Assembly: GCA_016872645.1 (NCBI GenBank)
Contig: VGZH01000005.1
Location: forward strand, 31,116 to 95,115
DNA from: Planctomycetota bacterium
GTDB taxonomy: Bacteria > Planctomycetota > Planctomycetia > Planctomycetales > Planctomycetaceae
Length of the DNA stretch: 64,000 nucleotides
Reading direction: 5' to 3'
Shown: in pieces, positions 26,054 through 35,122 of the stretch
Layout of the letters: the number at the start of each line of letters is the position of its first letter
Position numbering within the stretch: position 1 is the stretch's first letter
Notes under the pieces: generated by a model
Seen by the model: only the letters and a program-made list of their open reading frames with translations
The model's database searches: none
Told to the model about the DNA's origin: nothing
Made by a program: the position numbers and the translations under genes

Positions 26054-28317
26054 GCCTTGAGCTTGTTCGCCGACCGATCGACAAAGCTGCCGCCATCGGT
26101 CAGTGCGTCAAAGTTCCAGAGTGCGATTGTGGAGTCATCCGCCGTCAACGCTTCGCTCGGCACACCGCTGATCGGCCGGACGCCGCGTGAGAGACGTAGC
26201 TCATCGATCGTACCGTCGCAGCCGATGACTTGATCAACCAGCGAGCCGATTGCCAATTCTTCTTGCGCCGGCTTCAACTCTGAACCGAACGCTCCCTCTT
26301 TGGCTTTCACGGCTTGATCGGCGACTTGTTTGCCGTCCACGAACAAGCGGATGCGAGCTGATTCGAACTGCATTGCGACGTAATGCCATTTGCCGTCCGC
26401 GATGTCGGTCGTCGCGCGGACGTGATCGGGAGCCAGTCCCGGCGCGTAAACTGTCAGATGTCCTGTGCTGGGCATCGTGAAGAGTTCCCAGTGCGTCGGC
26501 GACGACTTCAGTTCGTTCGCAACCAGGATGTTGTACGAGCCTTTGCTATCGAGCTTCACCCACAGATCGACCGTGAGCGGCAGCTTGCGGAAGTCGTCGC
26601 GATGATTCACGAACGCTCCGCCAATTCGCGCGTCGAGTCCTTTTCCGAACTTGCCCTCGATAACGGCCGAGTTCGATTTGCGAACTGGCTTTTCGATTGT
26701 CGTGACTCCGCCACGTTTCAGCGATTCGTCCAAAGTCCACGGACTGCCGGCTCGAAAGAGCGTGTTCTCTGTGATCGCGACTGGCGGATCGAAACTGAGC
26801 GGCTCGCGCCGTGCGGACCAAACGGTGCCGCGACGGATCAACGCTCCCGCTTTGCGGACCGAAACGTCCGCATGACCGAGCACCGTTTGAAAAACACGCG
26901 ACTTCGAAACGTCGTAGGCCCACGCCAACGGTTCGTCTTGCTTCGTGACTTTCGAGTGAGCCGTAACGAGCGGCACGATCGGCAGCGCGCCCTGCTGACG
27001 AAAATAAAGTTCGTCGTCGGTCTCAAACGACGCCAGGCCGGCGGTGACGGGATGCTTCGCGCCAGCGGCGGTAAGATCGACTTGCAACTTGCCGAACGCA
27101 TCGTGACCGCTCAACCCCGGTTTGTGATCCCAGATGCGGCGGACGATCTGCGTGCGGAACTCTGGCCAGTCAGCTTCCTTGTTGGGCAGCGTGTCGGTCC
27201 AACTTCCGTTCGCGAAGTGCATGATCGACAGTCCGCCTCCGTCATCGAGGAATTTCTTGAGTCCCGCCTTCGCCGCATCGCTCAGACCGGGGCGATCCCA
27301 ACTGCTGTAGTTGAGGACAAGAGCGTCGTAGCGTTTCATCGTTGCCAAGTCTTCCGGGTTCTCGGTCACCTCGACCCAGACGCGCGGGTCTTGTTCGAGG
27401 ACCGGGATCAACGCGGCGGTCGTCTTCCGCCAGTCGTGAGCAGGATGATTGTGCCCCGTGACGATCAACACGCGAATCGGCTCCTCCATCGTCGAGACAA
27501 TTCCGCCGGCGGGGACTTCAACGCCGGCCGTCCAGACGATCGCGTTGAGGATCGTGCGGCGGAAATTGTCGTCCCACCAGTTTTGAAAGAAGTGTCCGCC
27601 GGTCGTCCCGAAGCCTCGGCCACCATCTTTGCGTTCGACGGCCCAGGCGACGACGTGGTCTTTTTGTTGTCCCGGCGGCTTCGTCAGCCAGATCGGTTTC
27701 ACTCGGTCATCGCCGTCACGGAAGCGGAGGTTGAAATAAAACTCTTCGCGAGCCGCGAACGGCTTCACGCCGCGCGCGACCGGGTGCTCGGCGTTACCGA
27801 GCGTCACGTTCGCGTCCCAGGTGCTGATCGCCGAGAACCACTTGTTCGCAGCCGTGCCCTTTTCGTAGTCGAAGTAGCCACCGACCCATTCGGTGATCTG
27901 ATCGTGAACTCGGCTGGGGTTGAACGTCGCCCAGTGAAATTGAACGAACCCGCAACCGTGCTTCATCTGCCGTTCGAGCGTTTGAAATCGCTCGCCGACG
28001 TACAGCGGATGGTCGGTCGCGTTGCGATCTCCGCCGTCCGAGATCATCACGATCGTCGCGGCATCATCGAGCGTCTTCTCGTCGGCGGGCCAGCCTTTGA
28101 AGTGCGTCTCGACGGCGACCTTGCCCTTCGTACTGGGCGATGTGTCGAGCAGATGCTTGAGCAGGATCACGCTCTTTTCGTACTCGTGGGCGTGCTTGCC
28201 ATGACCGGTGATCGGGCCGGCGATGAGCACGATCTTCTTGGAAGGCACCGGCTCGGCCGCAGTCAGCTGACCGAAGGACATCAGCAGACAACTGGCTGCC
28301 AGCAACCACGACCGCAT
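26002..28317 (-). CDS. Exported ThuA-domain protein with a LamG-like domain
   Basis: 771 residues from ATG 28317, which has an AGGAG RBS and a signal peptide (MRSWLLAASCLLMSFGQLTA). Two ThuA-like modules are visible. The first starts at KKIVLIAGPITGHGKHAHEYE. The second starts at PIRVLIVTGHNHPAHDWRKT and contains DALVLNYSSWDRPGLS and GGGLSIMHFANGSW. A concanavalin-like LamG domain follows (VDLWVKLDSKGSYNILV, RLFVDGKQVADQAVK, IDELRLSRGVRP). ThuA is a glutamine-amidotransferase-like fold linked to sugar use. The gene stops right after an A9 run and may continue by frameshift into the multiheme protein, giving about 2220 residues. Confidence 0.9.
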   Translation of the reverse strand: MRSWLLAASCLLMSFGQLTAAEPVPSKKIVLIAGPITGHGKHAHEYEKSVILLKHLLDTSPSTKGKVAVETHFKGWPADEKTLDDAATIVMISDGGDRNATDHPLYVGERFQTLERQMKHGCGFVQFHWATFNPSRVHDQITEWVGGYFDYEKGTAANKWFSAISTWDANVTLGNAEHPVARGVKPFAAREEFYFNLRFRDGDDRVKPIWLTKPPGQQKDHVVAWAVERKDGGRGFGTTGGHFFQNWWDDNFRRTILNAIVWTAGVEVPAGGIVSTMEEPIRVLIVTGHNHPAHDWRKTTAALIPVLEQDPRVWVEVTENPEDLATMKRYDALVLNYSSWDRPGLSDAAKAGLKKFLDDGGGLSIMHFANGSWTDTLPNKEADWPEFRTQIVRRIWDHKPGLSGHDAFGKLQVDLTAAGAKHPVTAGLASFETDDELYFRQQGALPIVPLVTAHSKVTKQDEPLAWAYDVSKSRVFQTVLGHADVSVRKAGALIRRGTVWSARREPLSFDPPVAITENTLFRAGSPWTLDESLKRGGVTTIEKPVRKSNSAVIEGKFGKGLDARIGGAFVNHRDDFRKLPLTVDLWVKLDSKGSYNILVANELKSSPTHWELFTMPSTGHLTVYAPGLAPDHVRATTDIADGKWHYVAMQFESARIRLFVDGKQVADQAVKAKEGAFGSELKPAQEELAIGSLVDQVIGCDGTIDELRLSRGVRPISGVPSEALTADDSTIALWNFDALTDGGSFVDRSANKLKAWLPGSQDGDPASAKKK

Positions 28318-28417
28318 ACCGAAGGCTCCTAGATGAACGAGTTCACCAAAATGTATCACGAGTGCCACGGCAGTGTCAGCCGTGACGCTCGACAGTTGTG
28401 GGTATCACCCATGCACT

Positions 28418-29491
28418 TCATCCGTTTTGTTCCAGCCGATCCGAATCCTGCTTGGCGGAACGGCCCACCCAATCGTCCAACCAGTCTGCGAGCGCCGCTG
28501 CCTCGGTGCCGCTGGTCGTCTTCAAAACTAATCGTTTCGCAGGTTGACCGTTGTCATCGTTAAACGACAACAAGATCGAGAAGTCCCACGCCTGCTGGTC
28601 GTTTTCGATTTGCGGCAAATCGTCGATTTCAACGCCGAGCAATCGTGAGCGCGGCAACGACAACTCGGGCGTGTTTGTGGATGACGGCCACGTGACCGTT
28701 TCTAGAGCGTCGTCCAGGACTAAAACCGGCGGCTCACGAAGGACCAGCGACCGTGTGTGCCTGAATGCCATAATGCTCAACACGATCACGGTCGCCCAGA
28801 CAGTGATCATGACGCTCAAATCTTCGGACCAACCGCCAAATCCCACGACAAACATCGCCACGATGCTCAACACTCCGCTCGCAATCAGGGCCACGATCAA
28901 GGGCTGACCATTAGTGGGGAGCACCAACCACCGATCCGACTCGCGCCGCAGCGGCAGCGAGCTGACGCCGGCCAGGCGACGCGCGACCCAGATCCAGCCA
29001 GCAACCATGATCAGGTTGAAAGGCAGCAAGAGCAACGGGAGGAACAGCAGACGCCCGTCAAGCATTCGTTGCAGCGCCGCGTTGCCGGGATCACGTGGGT
29101 TGTAGAAAACGGCGACGCGCTGACCGACTGGCAATTTGGCAATCACCTCTTTCGCACTGCGGGCATTGCCGTCTCCAAACCCGTAGAAGTGTACCCGCTC
29201 GCCAGTGAAGTCCCGGCCATCGACTTGATAGCGATACCGGACTTCGGGGTGGAACGAATCCCGTTCGTTGTCGAATTCGCGGCGCACTTCGCTGTGCGTG
29301 ATTTCGCCGGGTACGTCGGGATACGTCTGAGCCAAAAGCGTCGTCGCCGAGAAGTACACGATCATGCCGTCGAACATCAGCGTGAACGCTGACCACAGCA
29401 ACAGCCACACCGCACCGAAGCCCGATCCCAAAATCCATTCACGGCGCGACGATCGAAAGCGGCGGCGAGCAGTCGTGGCATCGACGGACAT
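28418..29491 (-). CDS. DUF3592-like membrane protein
   Basis: 357 residues from ATG 29491 (a TTG 30 nt upstream is less likely). Transmembrane segments are visible near the N-terminus (WILGSGFGAVWLLLWSAF), in the middle (LLFLPLLLLPFNLIMVAGWI) and twice later (ALIASGVLSIVAMFVVGFGG, TVWATVIVLSIMAF). The first soluble loop matches DUF3592: PGEITHSEVRREF, RYRYQVDGRDFTGERVHFYG and VGQRVAVFYNPRDPGNAAL. The C-terminal soluble part is unassigned. The role of DUF3592 proteins is not known. It lies between the ThuA-LamG gene and the dipeptidase on the same strand. Confidence 0.8.
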   Translation of the reverse strand: MSVDATTARRRFRSSRREWILGSGFGAVWLLLWSAFTLMFDGMIVYFSATTLLAQTYPDVPGEITHSEVRREFDNERDSFHPEVRYRYQVDGRDFTGERVHFYGFGDGNARSAKEVIAKLPVGQRVAVFYNPRDPGNAALQRMLDGRLLFLPLLLLPFNLIMVAGWIWVARRLAGVSSLPLRRESDRWLVLPTNGQPLIVALIASGVLSIVAMFVVGFGGWSEDLSVMITVWATVIVLSIMAFRHTRSLVLREPPVLVLDDALETVTWPSSTNTPELSLPRSRLLGVEIDDLPQIENDQQAWDFSILLSFNDDNGQPAKRLVLKTTSGTEAAALADWLDDWVGRSAKQDSDRLEQNG

Positions 29492-29542
29492 CACAAGAGC
29501 CCCTGGTTTCAGATTTCGCAATCGGCGCCTGTGGCGTGCCGG

Positions 29543-30754
29543 CTATTCCTTGGCTAACTCGCGAGCGACTTCTTCGGATCGTCGCATGACCCGCAACACA
29601 TTGCCGCTCATCAGTTGGTGAATCTGCGCAGCAGAATAGCCACGATCGAGCAGCACTTGTGTGATAACGGGATACTTCGAGACGTCTTCCAATTGTTTGG
29701 GGACCTTGTCGATGCCGTCGAAATCGGAACCGAGGCCGACATGGTCGATGCCGGCGACTTTGACAATGTGCTCGATATGATCGGCGACATCGAATACATC
29801 GCCGGATTCGATCGGGTTTTCCGTGATCCAGCGTTTGCGAGCGGCCTGATAGTCCTGCTCGTCGGGAAACTTTTTCTTCAGCTCGCGAGTGACCGCGAAC
29901 ATGTTGGCTCGGCGCTTGGCCGATTCGGGGTGAATGAAACCGGAGTAGAAATTGACCATCACGACGCCGCCATTCTTGGCGGTCAATTTCAGAATGTCAT
30001 CGGGCACATTGCGTGGATGATCGGCCACGGCTCGCGCGGACGAGTGGGAGAAGATGATCGGAGCTTTTGTCACACGCAGCGCGTCGCGCATCGTGTCGGA
30101 CGAGACGTGCGACAGGTCGACCATCATGCCCAGCCGATTCATTTCGCGGACGACCTCTTCGCCGAATTCGGTCAGGCCGCCGTGCTTGGCTTCGTCGGTG
30201 GCCGCATCGACCCAGGCCAGCGTGTCCGAATGCGTCAGCGTCATGTAGCCGACGCCGAGCTCGCGCAGTCGCCGCAGCTTGTCGAGCGAATTCTCGATCG
30301 AGTGACCTCCTTCAACACCGATCAGCGAGGCAATCTTGCCAGACTTTTGAATGCGAAGGACGCTGTCGGCGGTCTTCGCAAACTCGAAGACATCGGGATA
30401 TCGCTTGACCATGGCGTGAATGATCGCGATCTGTTCGAGCGTCATGGTGAAGGCGCGGTTTTCCTTGGACGTCTCAGCAGGGACGTACGCTGCCCAAAAC
30501 TGCGCACCGACGTTGCCGACACGAAGTCGCGGAATGTCCGTGTGAAATCGCGGCACACCTGCGGCGAGGTCCGCCTTGTCGAACGAACCTCCGGCGCGCT
30601 GCCGCACCTCCCACGGCAAGTCGTTGTGACCGTCGAAAACGAAGCCGGACGAATGAATGCGGCGAGCTTGGTCACTGACGACGACCTGCGGCCGTTCGGC
30701 ACCCGAGACAGAAGAGACTGCAACGGCGAGCCAAATGACGGGAAAGATTCGCAT
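29543..30754 (-). CDS. Membrane (renal-type) dipeptidase, peptidase family M19, exported
   Basis: 403 residues with a signal peptide (MRIFPVIWLAVAVSSVSG). Zinc ligands of M19 are in place: H43 and D45 in FDGHNDLP, bridging E148 in IGVEGGHS, H216 in VDLSHVS, H237 in FSHSSARA, and the Asp of GLGSDFDGI. The enzyme hydrolyses dipeptides, including D-amino-acid-containing ones in some members, here in the periplasm. It follows the FtsK-like gene on the same strand, separated by a palindromic repeat (30771-30835), so linkage is uncertain. Confidence 0.95.
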   Translation of the reverse strand: MRIFPVIWLAVAVSSVSGAERPQVVVSDQARRIHSSGFVFDGHNDLPWEVRQRAGGSFDKADLAAGVPRFHTDIPRLRVGNVGAQFWAAYVPAETSKENRAFTMTLEQIAIIHAMVKRYPDVFEFAKTADSVLRIQKSGKIASLIGVEGGHSIENSLDKLRRLRELGVGYMTLTHSDTLAWVDAATDEAKHGGLTEFGEEVVREMNRLGMMVDLSHVSSDTMRDALRVTKAPIIFSHSSARAVADHPRNVPDDILKLTAKNGGVVMVNFYSGFIHPESAKRRANMFAVTRELKKKFPDEQDYQAARKRWITENPIESGDVFDVADHIEHIVKVAGIDHVGLGSDFDGIDKVPKQLEDVSKYPVITQVLLDRGYSAAQIHQLMSGNVLRVMRRSEEVARELAKE

Positions 30755-30770
30755 AGGATTGACTTTGGAG

Positions 30771-30835
30771 GGTGGTGTGTCAGCACCGCTGTGAATCTAC
30801 GGTGGGAAAATTCCCAAGCGATGCTGACACACCGC
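30771..30835. repeat. Intergenic inverted-repeat element, copy 1
   Basis: The left arm GTGGTGTGTCAGCACCGCT (30772-30790) and right arm AGCGATGCTGACACACCGC (30817-30835) are inverse at 17 of 19 positions with a 26-nt centre. The same arms form a perfect inverted repeat at 54372-54459. It lies between two genes of the same orientation. Confidence 0.8.
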
Positions 30836-30847
30836 ACTCCAAAAGGG

Positions 30848-33800
30848 CTACAAAATCGTAAATTGCGATAGGTCTTCACCGACGGCCAGTGGTTCGTCAA
30901 CGTCCTGGTTGGGGGCGGTCGGGCGCAGGCGTGCCGCGACGTCGGACAACCATTCGGGGCTTGGCGGACCGTAGGGGCGGAATTTCTCGTTACTTCCTTG
31001 ATCGACCGAATGCAGGATCGCCCGGTTCGGACCGAGCTTGCTGGCCAGCGGACTGTCGATCAGGTTGCTGGAATCGGACGCGCTCAACTGGAACACGATT
31101 CTCATTTCGAACTCGCGCAGCGTTTGCGAACTGAACCAGCGGCTGACGTTGTTGTACGTGTCGCTCCAAACGAGCGTGTGGATCCCGAATCCCGGACCGT
31201 TCTTGAGCAGATCGGTGAACTGCTTGCCGGGGCTCACTTTCTTTTCGCCGCTGCCGAAGCTGAAACCCATGTCGTCGTCCGATTTCTTCAGATCGCGAAA
31301 GCGGCCGAGATTAAAGATCACGACGAAGATCGGTAGGTCGTCGCGCGAACCCGATTGCTCGCGTCTCGTCAATTCGGTGGTGAGCTTTGTGAGGACGGCC
31401 GGCACGTCGCGTGGTTCCCCGAGCGTGACTTCGTGCGGCAGAGCAGCTTGGAGTTCCTTCCAAGTCTCTGTCGAAACTCCGCCGAAGTTACCATCGAGGA
31501 CGACGAACGTGGCGACTCGCGGCTCCCCTGACACAGCGTTCGGAGGAATCTGGCAGGCGAGGCTGATAAGGCTGGTTGCCAACAGGCCAACGGTCGCGAG
31601 ATCGCTCTGTCCGACGACCAGCAGGTTCTGCCCGGCCTGTGGATGAAACGTGATCGCTGTCGGATCTTTGATCGCCACCGCTTCACCCAGCCACGCCACG
31701 CGCTCTCGCAGCGGAGCTTCCCACTGCGGAGCATCGATGAGTCGCGAAAGCTCGATGTTGCGGTGCGGATCGGCCGGGATGTTTCCTTCGAAGACGATTG
31801 CTGGCGGCATTTGCACGTGCCGGTTTTGAGACAGTTGTTGCACTCGGCCGAGATGAAAATCGCGTCGGTCGTCTTCGAGCCATGCGATCTGAAACGGGTG
31901 GTTGCCTTCGAGCATTCCGTTGGCGTCGTTGTAAATCGCTTCGCCGGGACGAGTCAGTAATCGAGCCGCCGTGTTATCTTCGGACAGGATCAGGTGCGCG
32001 TCGCTCTCACTGCATTGCAGCGCGATGCGGACCGCCATCTGGCCGAGCGTGCTGCGGGCCAGCGAGTACGCTCCGCCGAGCGTTTGTGAACCGAGCAGCA
32101 CATGCACTCCGAACGCTCGGCCTTGTCGGACCAATCGATCGAGCAGCAGCGCGGCGGTCTGCGAGTGTTTATCGTCTTCGACGAAGAACTCTTGAAACTC
32201 GTCAACGATCAACAGCAATCGCGGCATGGGGACTTCGGGTCGGGCATCGCGGAAACCGGCGAGGTCCTGCACTCCAACTTCGCGGAACAAATCGCCGCGC
32301 TCTTTCAAAATCGCGTCCAGCCGTTCAAGCACGCTGACCCCAAATTCGCGGTCGCTCTCGATGGCGATCACTCGCGCGTGCGGCAATTCGTGAGTCGCGT
32401 AAGTTTTGAACTCGACCCCCTTCTTGAAGTCGATCAGGTAGAAGTGCAACTGGTCGGGACCGTAATGCAGCGAGGCGTTCGTGATCAGAATGTGCAGAAA
32501 CGTCGATTTTCCGGAACCCGTCTTGCCGGCGATGAGCACGTGCTGCGAAGTCCCTTTGCCCAACCGAAGATGTTGCAGCTTCGTGGCGCCAGCTCGGCCG
32601 AGCGGCACATCCAATCCGCCGCGAGTGTCGCTGACCCACAACTGCGTGTCCTTCGGCGCGATTCGCTCGAATGCGACTTCGACTCGCCGCGCGTCTTTCG
32701 ATTCGTGCCCAGCGGCTTTGACGAGCTTCGTGAACAGGTCCGAGCCTGGAGGAGCATCGAGCGTCAACGGCAGGGCCTTCAATTCGTCATCCGAAGAGGC
32801 AAATGCGGCGCCTGTCCAATCGAAGACCGTTGCGTTGGTCGCCAGATCACCCAGATCGAAATTCAACGGCAAACGGAGTTTCATGTCGACACTTGCCAAC
32901 AGAAACACACCGCAGCGCGGACCGCTGGTCGCGATGCTGACCAAACGCCGAGCCGCCGCCTCGCTAAAGTTCGCCGGAAAGTTTGCGACGACCAGAATGT
33001 GGTACGGCTCAGCAACTTCGCCGGCGTGTTCGTTGTATTCCTGGATCGACCGAAACTCGTTGCGGAGATATTTCTGGAACACGTTCTCCATGTGCTCGGT
33101 GAGGTCTGACAGCCGGTGCTCGATGTGACCTTGTTCGGTCCAGATGCGGTTGGTGATCATCAATTCGTCGTAGTCGGCCAGATGCATGAACGCCGCGAAG
33201 TTATCCCCCAGGCCAACGGGATCGAGAATTGTGAATCGGACTTTGCCTCCGGGCAGCGTCGTCAGAAATCGCAGCATCGCATTTTGCAGGACGCCGACCG
33301 CGGCCTCGCGTCCATCGTCCGCGGCCCTGAGCAGTAATGAGGGACGATCCGGAAACGGCAGACATGCAGGAAGCTCAAGCGACTGCCGCTCGGGGACAAG
33401 CTGCTCCTCTTCCGAAACACCGTCCGGCACATCAGACAACGAAACAGAAAACTCTCCCAACCGGATGGCCGGTGGAATCTTTGGCGGCAACTTCAGCGGG
33501 GCGCTGCCCAACGAAGCCCAATCGTGAAACCATTCGTCAACGGTCTGATTCGCTGCCTCGACGACTTGTTCGAGTTGCTGCCAACCGGCCAGCCAGACTT
33601 CCGCCATCCGCAGCCAGGCGGTCTGAAATCGCTGCGTGTTGGCAGCGACTTCGACCGCATGATTCTGACGAAACTTGCCGAGATCCCAATCAAATCGCGC
33701 CTTGAGTTTTTCCAATCGCTGTGGGAATTCGGTGTTGGCCCAGCTCATCTGCTGGTCGCGACGTTGCGCGATCGCCTGCAGGAGTGGCGGGTATTTGTGG

Positions 33801-34936
33801 TTCGCCGTGGCCGACTCCTGAGCGCGTCGCTGCTCGATTGTTTGCAAACTCGCAGCAAGTTCGTCGTTCGCCTTCTTGACTCCGGCTTCACGCTTCGCCG
33901 TGACGACATTTTGCCACGCGGTGAATTTCTCCTCGCGATATTTCCGCTCGGCATCCGCCAACTTCTGCCAACGCTGTCGGTGCTTTTGGGCCACGAGAAA
34001 TCGCTCAAAAATCAGCTCATAAATCGGAGCCGATTGACTTCGTCCGACCGACAGCAAAATGACCATCGCGATCCCGACCGGAAACAGCATCAACACTGCG
34101 GCCAGGAAACGCCACTCGAGCGGATCGAGATTGTTCTCGACCGGCAGCACTTTCGGATCGACCAGAAATGCAGCGATGCCCCAAAGGATGGCCCAACCGA
34201 CAAGAACCAGCAGGAAGGGCCTGCCTCCCTGAAACAGCGCGGGGATTTTCAGTTGACCCAGCAAGGTCAGTTGCGTCTTGAGTCCCTCGCACGCTTCATG
34301 AAACTGCGCGGCGGCTGTCTCGAGATCATTCGTGAGCGCGATCTTCTCCAGCCGGGGGGGTTCGACTTCGACGTTCTGTCGACGCTTGGCCATCAGCAGG
34401 TCGGCCTGCCCCTTGAGAGCACTTAGTTCGTTCTCTTCGATCTTGAGTTGCTCGTTGGTCTTGCCGGTGTTGATGCAGAAGGTGTCGTACTGCACCTTCG
34501 GACTCCCCTCGGCTTCCTCGTCGAAGTACGAAGTGACCATCCAGCAGTCTTCCTCGTTTTTCTTGCGAGCCGTTTCGGTGTCATCGGCCACTCGTTGCTG
34601 AATGGCGGAGAGGACTTCTTGAAACTCTTGCTGAGCGACTTGGTGATCTTCGGCGAACTGCGTGCCAGCCTCGACGACCACCTTGTCGAACTCGGACTGA
34701 ATCGCGGCTCGTTCGCGTTCGAAAGTTGCCGTGCGCGTGGCCGTGGCCGAGGTCAATTCGCGCTCGATGCGTTCTGCTTCAGATCGAAAGGCCTCGGCCG
34801 CCTGTCGTTCGGATTGCACTCGCTGTTCGACCAGCGACCGCAAACGCAGCCAACATTCGCGCTGAGATTCGGGAGCCAGTGGATCGCCGGAAGCAATGCC
34901 GGTCGATTCAATTGTGCTGACGTGAGAAATACTCAT
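30848..34936 (-). CDS. Membrane FtsK/SpoIIIE-type ATPase with coiled-coil N-terminus
   Basis: 1362 residues. Residues 30-230 are charged and helical (coiled coil), followed by two TM segments (about 241-259 and 277-297) and another coiled-coil stretch to about 470. The FtsK/SpoIIIE domain has Walker A AGKTGSGKSTFLHIL near residue 803 and Walker B RLLLIVDEFQEF near 905. A second, C-terminal module has a degenerate P-loop (LLVVGQSDLATVG), as in EssC-like proteins that carry several ATPase modules. Such pumps move DNA or, in type VII secretion, proteins. There is no C-terminal gamma (KOPS-binding) domain and no WXG100 gene next to it. It is divergent from the selenoprotein gene. Confidence 0.85.
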   Translation of the reverse strand: MSISHVSTIESTGIASGDPLAPESQRECWLRLRSLVEQRVQSERQAAEAFRSEAERIERELTSATATRTATFERERAAIQSEFDKVVVEAGTQFAEDHQVAQQEFQEVLSAIQQRVADDTETARKKNEEDCWMVTSYFDEEAEGSPKVQYDTFCINTGKTNEQLKIEENELSALKGQADLLMAKRRQNVEVEPPRLEKIALTNDLETAAAQFHEACEGLKTQLTLLGQLKIPALFQGGRPFLLVLVGWAILWGIAAFLVDPKVLPVENNLDPLEWRFLAAVLMLFPVGIAMVILLSVGRSQSAPIYELIFERFLVAQKHRQRWQKLADAERKYREEKFTAWQNVVTAKREAGVKKANDELAASLQTIEQRRAQESATANHKYPPLLQAIAQRRDQQMSWANTEFPQRLEKLKARFDWDLGKFRQNHAVEVAANTQRFQTAWLRMAEVWLAGWQQLEQVVEAANQTVDEWFHDWASLGSAPLKLPPKIPPAIRLGEFSVSLSDVPDGVSEEEQLVPERQSLELPACLPFPDRPSLLLRAADDGREAAVGVLQNAMLRFLTTLPGGKVRFTILDPVGLGDNFAAFMHLADYDELMITNRIWTEQGHIEHRLSDLTEHMENVFQKYLRNEFRSIQEYNEHAGEVAEPYHILVVANFPANFSEAAARRLVSIATSGPRCGVFLLASVDMKLRLPLNFDLGDLATNATVFDWTGAAFASSDDELKALPLTLDAPPGSDLFTKLVKAAGHESKDARRVEVAFERIAPKDTQLWVSDTRGGLDVPLGRAGATKLQHLRLGKGTSQHVLIAGKTGSGKSTFLHILITNASLHYGPDQLHFYLIDFKKGVEFKTYATHELPHARVIAIESDREFGVSVLERLDAILKERGDLFREVGVQDLAGFRDARPEVPMPRLLLIVDEFQEFFVEDDKHSQTAALLLDRLVRQGRAFGVHVLLGSQTLGGAYSLARSTLGQMAVRIALQCSESDAHLILSEDNTAARLLTRPGEAIYNDANGMLEGNHPFQIAWLEDDRRDFHLGRVQQLSQNRHVQMPPAIVFEGNIPADPHRNIELSRLIDAPQWEAPLRERVAWLGEAVAIKDPTAITFHPQAGQNLLVVGQSDLATVGLLATSLISLACQIPPNAVSGEPRVATFVVLDGNFGGVSTETWKELQAALPHEVTLGEPRDVPAVLTKLTTELTRREQSGSRDDLPIFVVIFNLGRFRDLKKSDDDMGFSFGSGEKKVSPGKQFTDLLKNGPGFGIHTLVWSDTYNNVSRWFSSQTLREFEMRIVFQLSASDSSNLIDSPLASKLGPNRAILHSVDQGSNEKFRPYGPPSPEWLSDVAARLRPTAPNQDVDEPLAVGEDLSQFTIL

Positions 34937-35122
34937 AGTCTTAAGCCAGGGTGCCCGATGTGCCGTTTGTCAGGATATCCGCCGCCGCAGTGCCGTGCGA
35001 ACCAATCATTTCAAATCTGTCCCGCCAAACCACGAAACTTTTTCGCCGCCACCGTGTTGATTTCTAATCCGTTCGTGGACGAAACCTACTTTCCGATCTG
35101 CCATTTCTTCCCGGGAGTTAGC

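Noticed and set aside
26383..28332. A 649-codon forward frame
   Set aside because: Antisense shadow of the ThuA-LamG gene, no recognisable motif and no RBS.
30848..34936. Complete type VII secretion locus
   Set aside because: Only the motor-like ATPase is present; no WXG100, EccD or other partner gene in the flanks.
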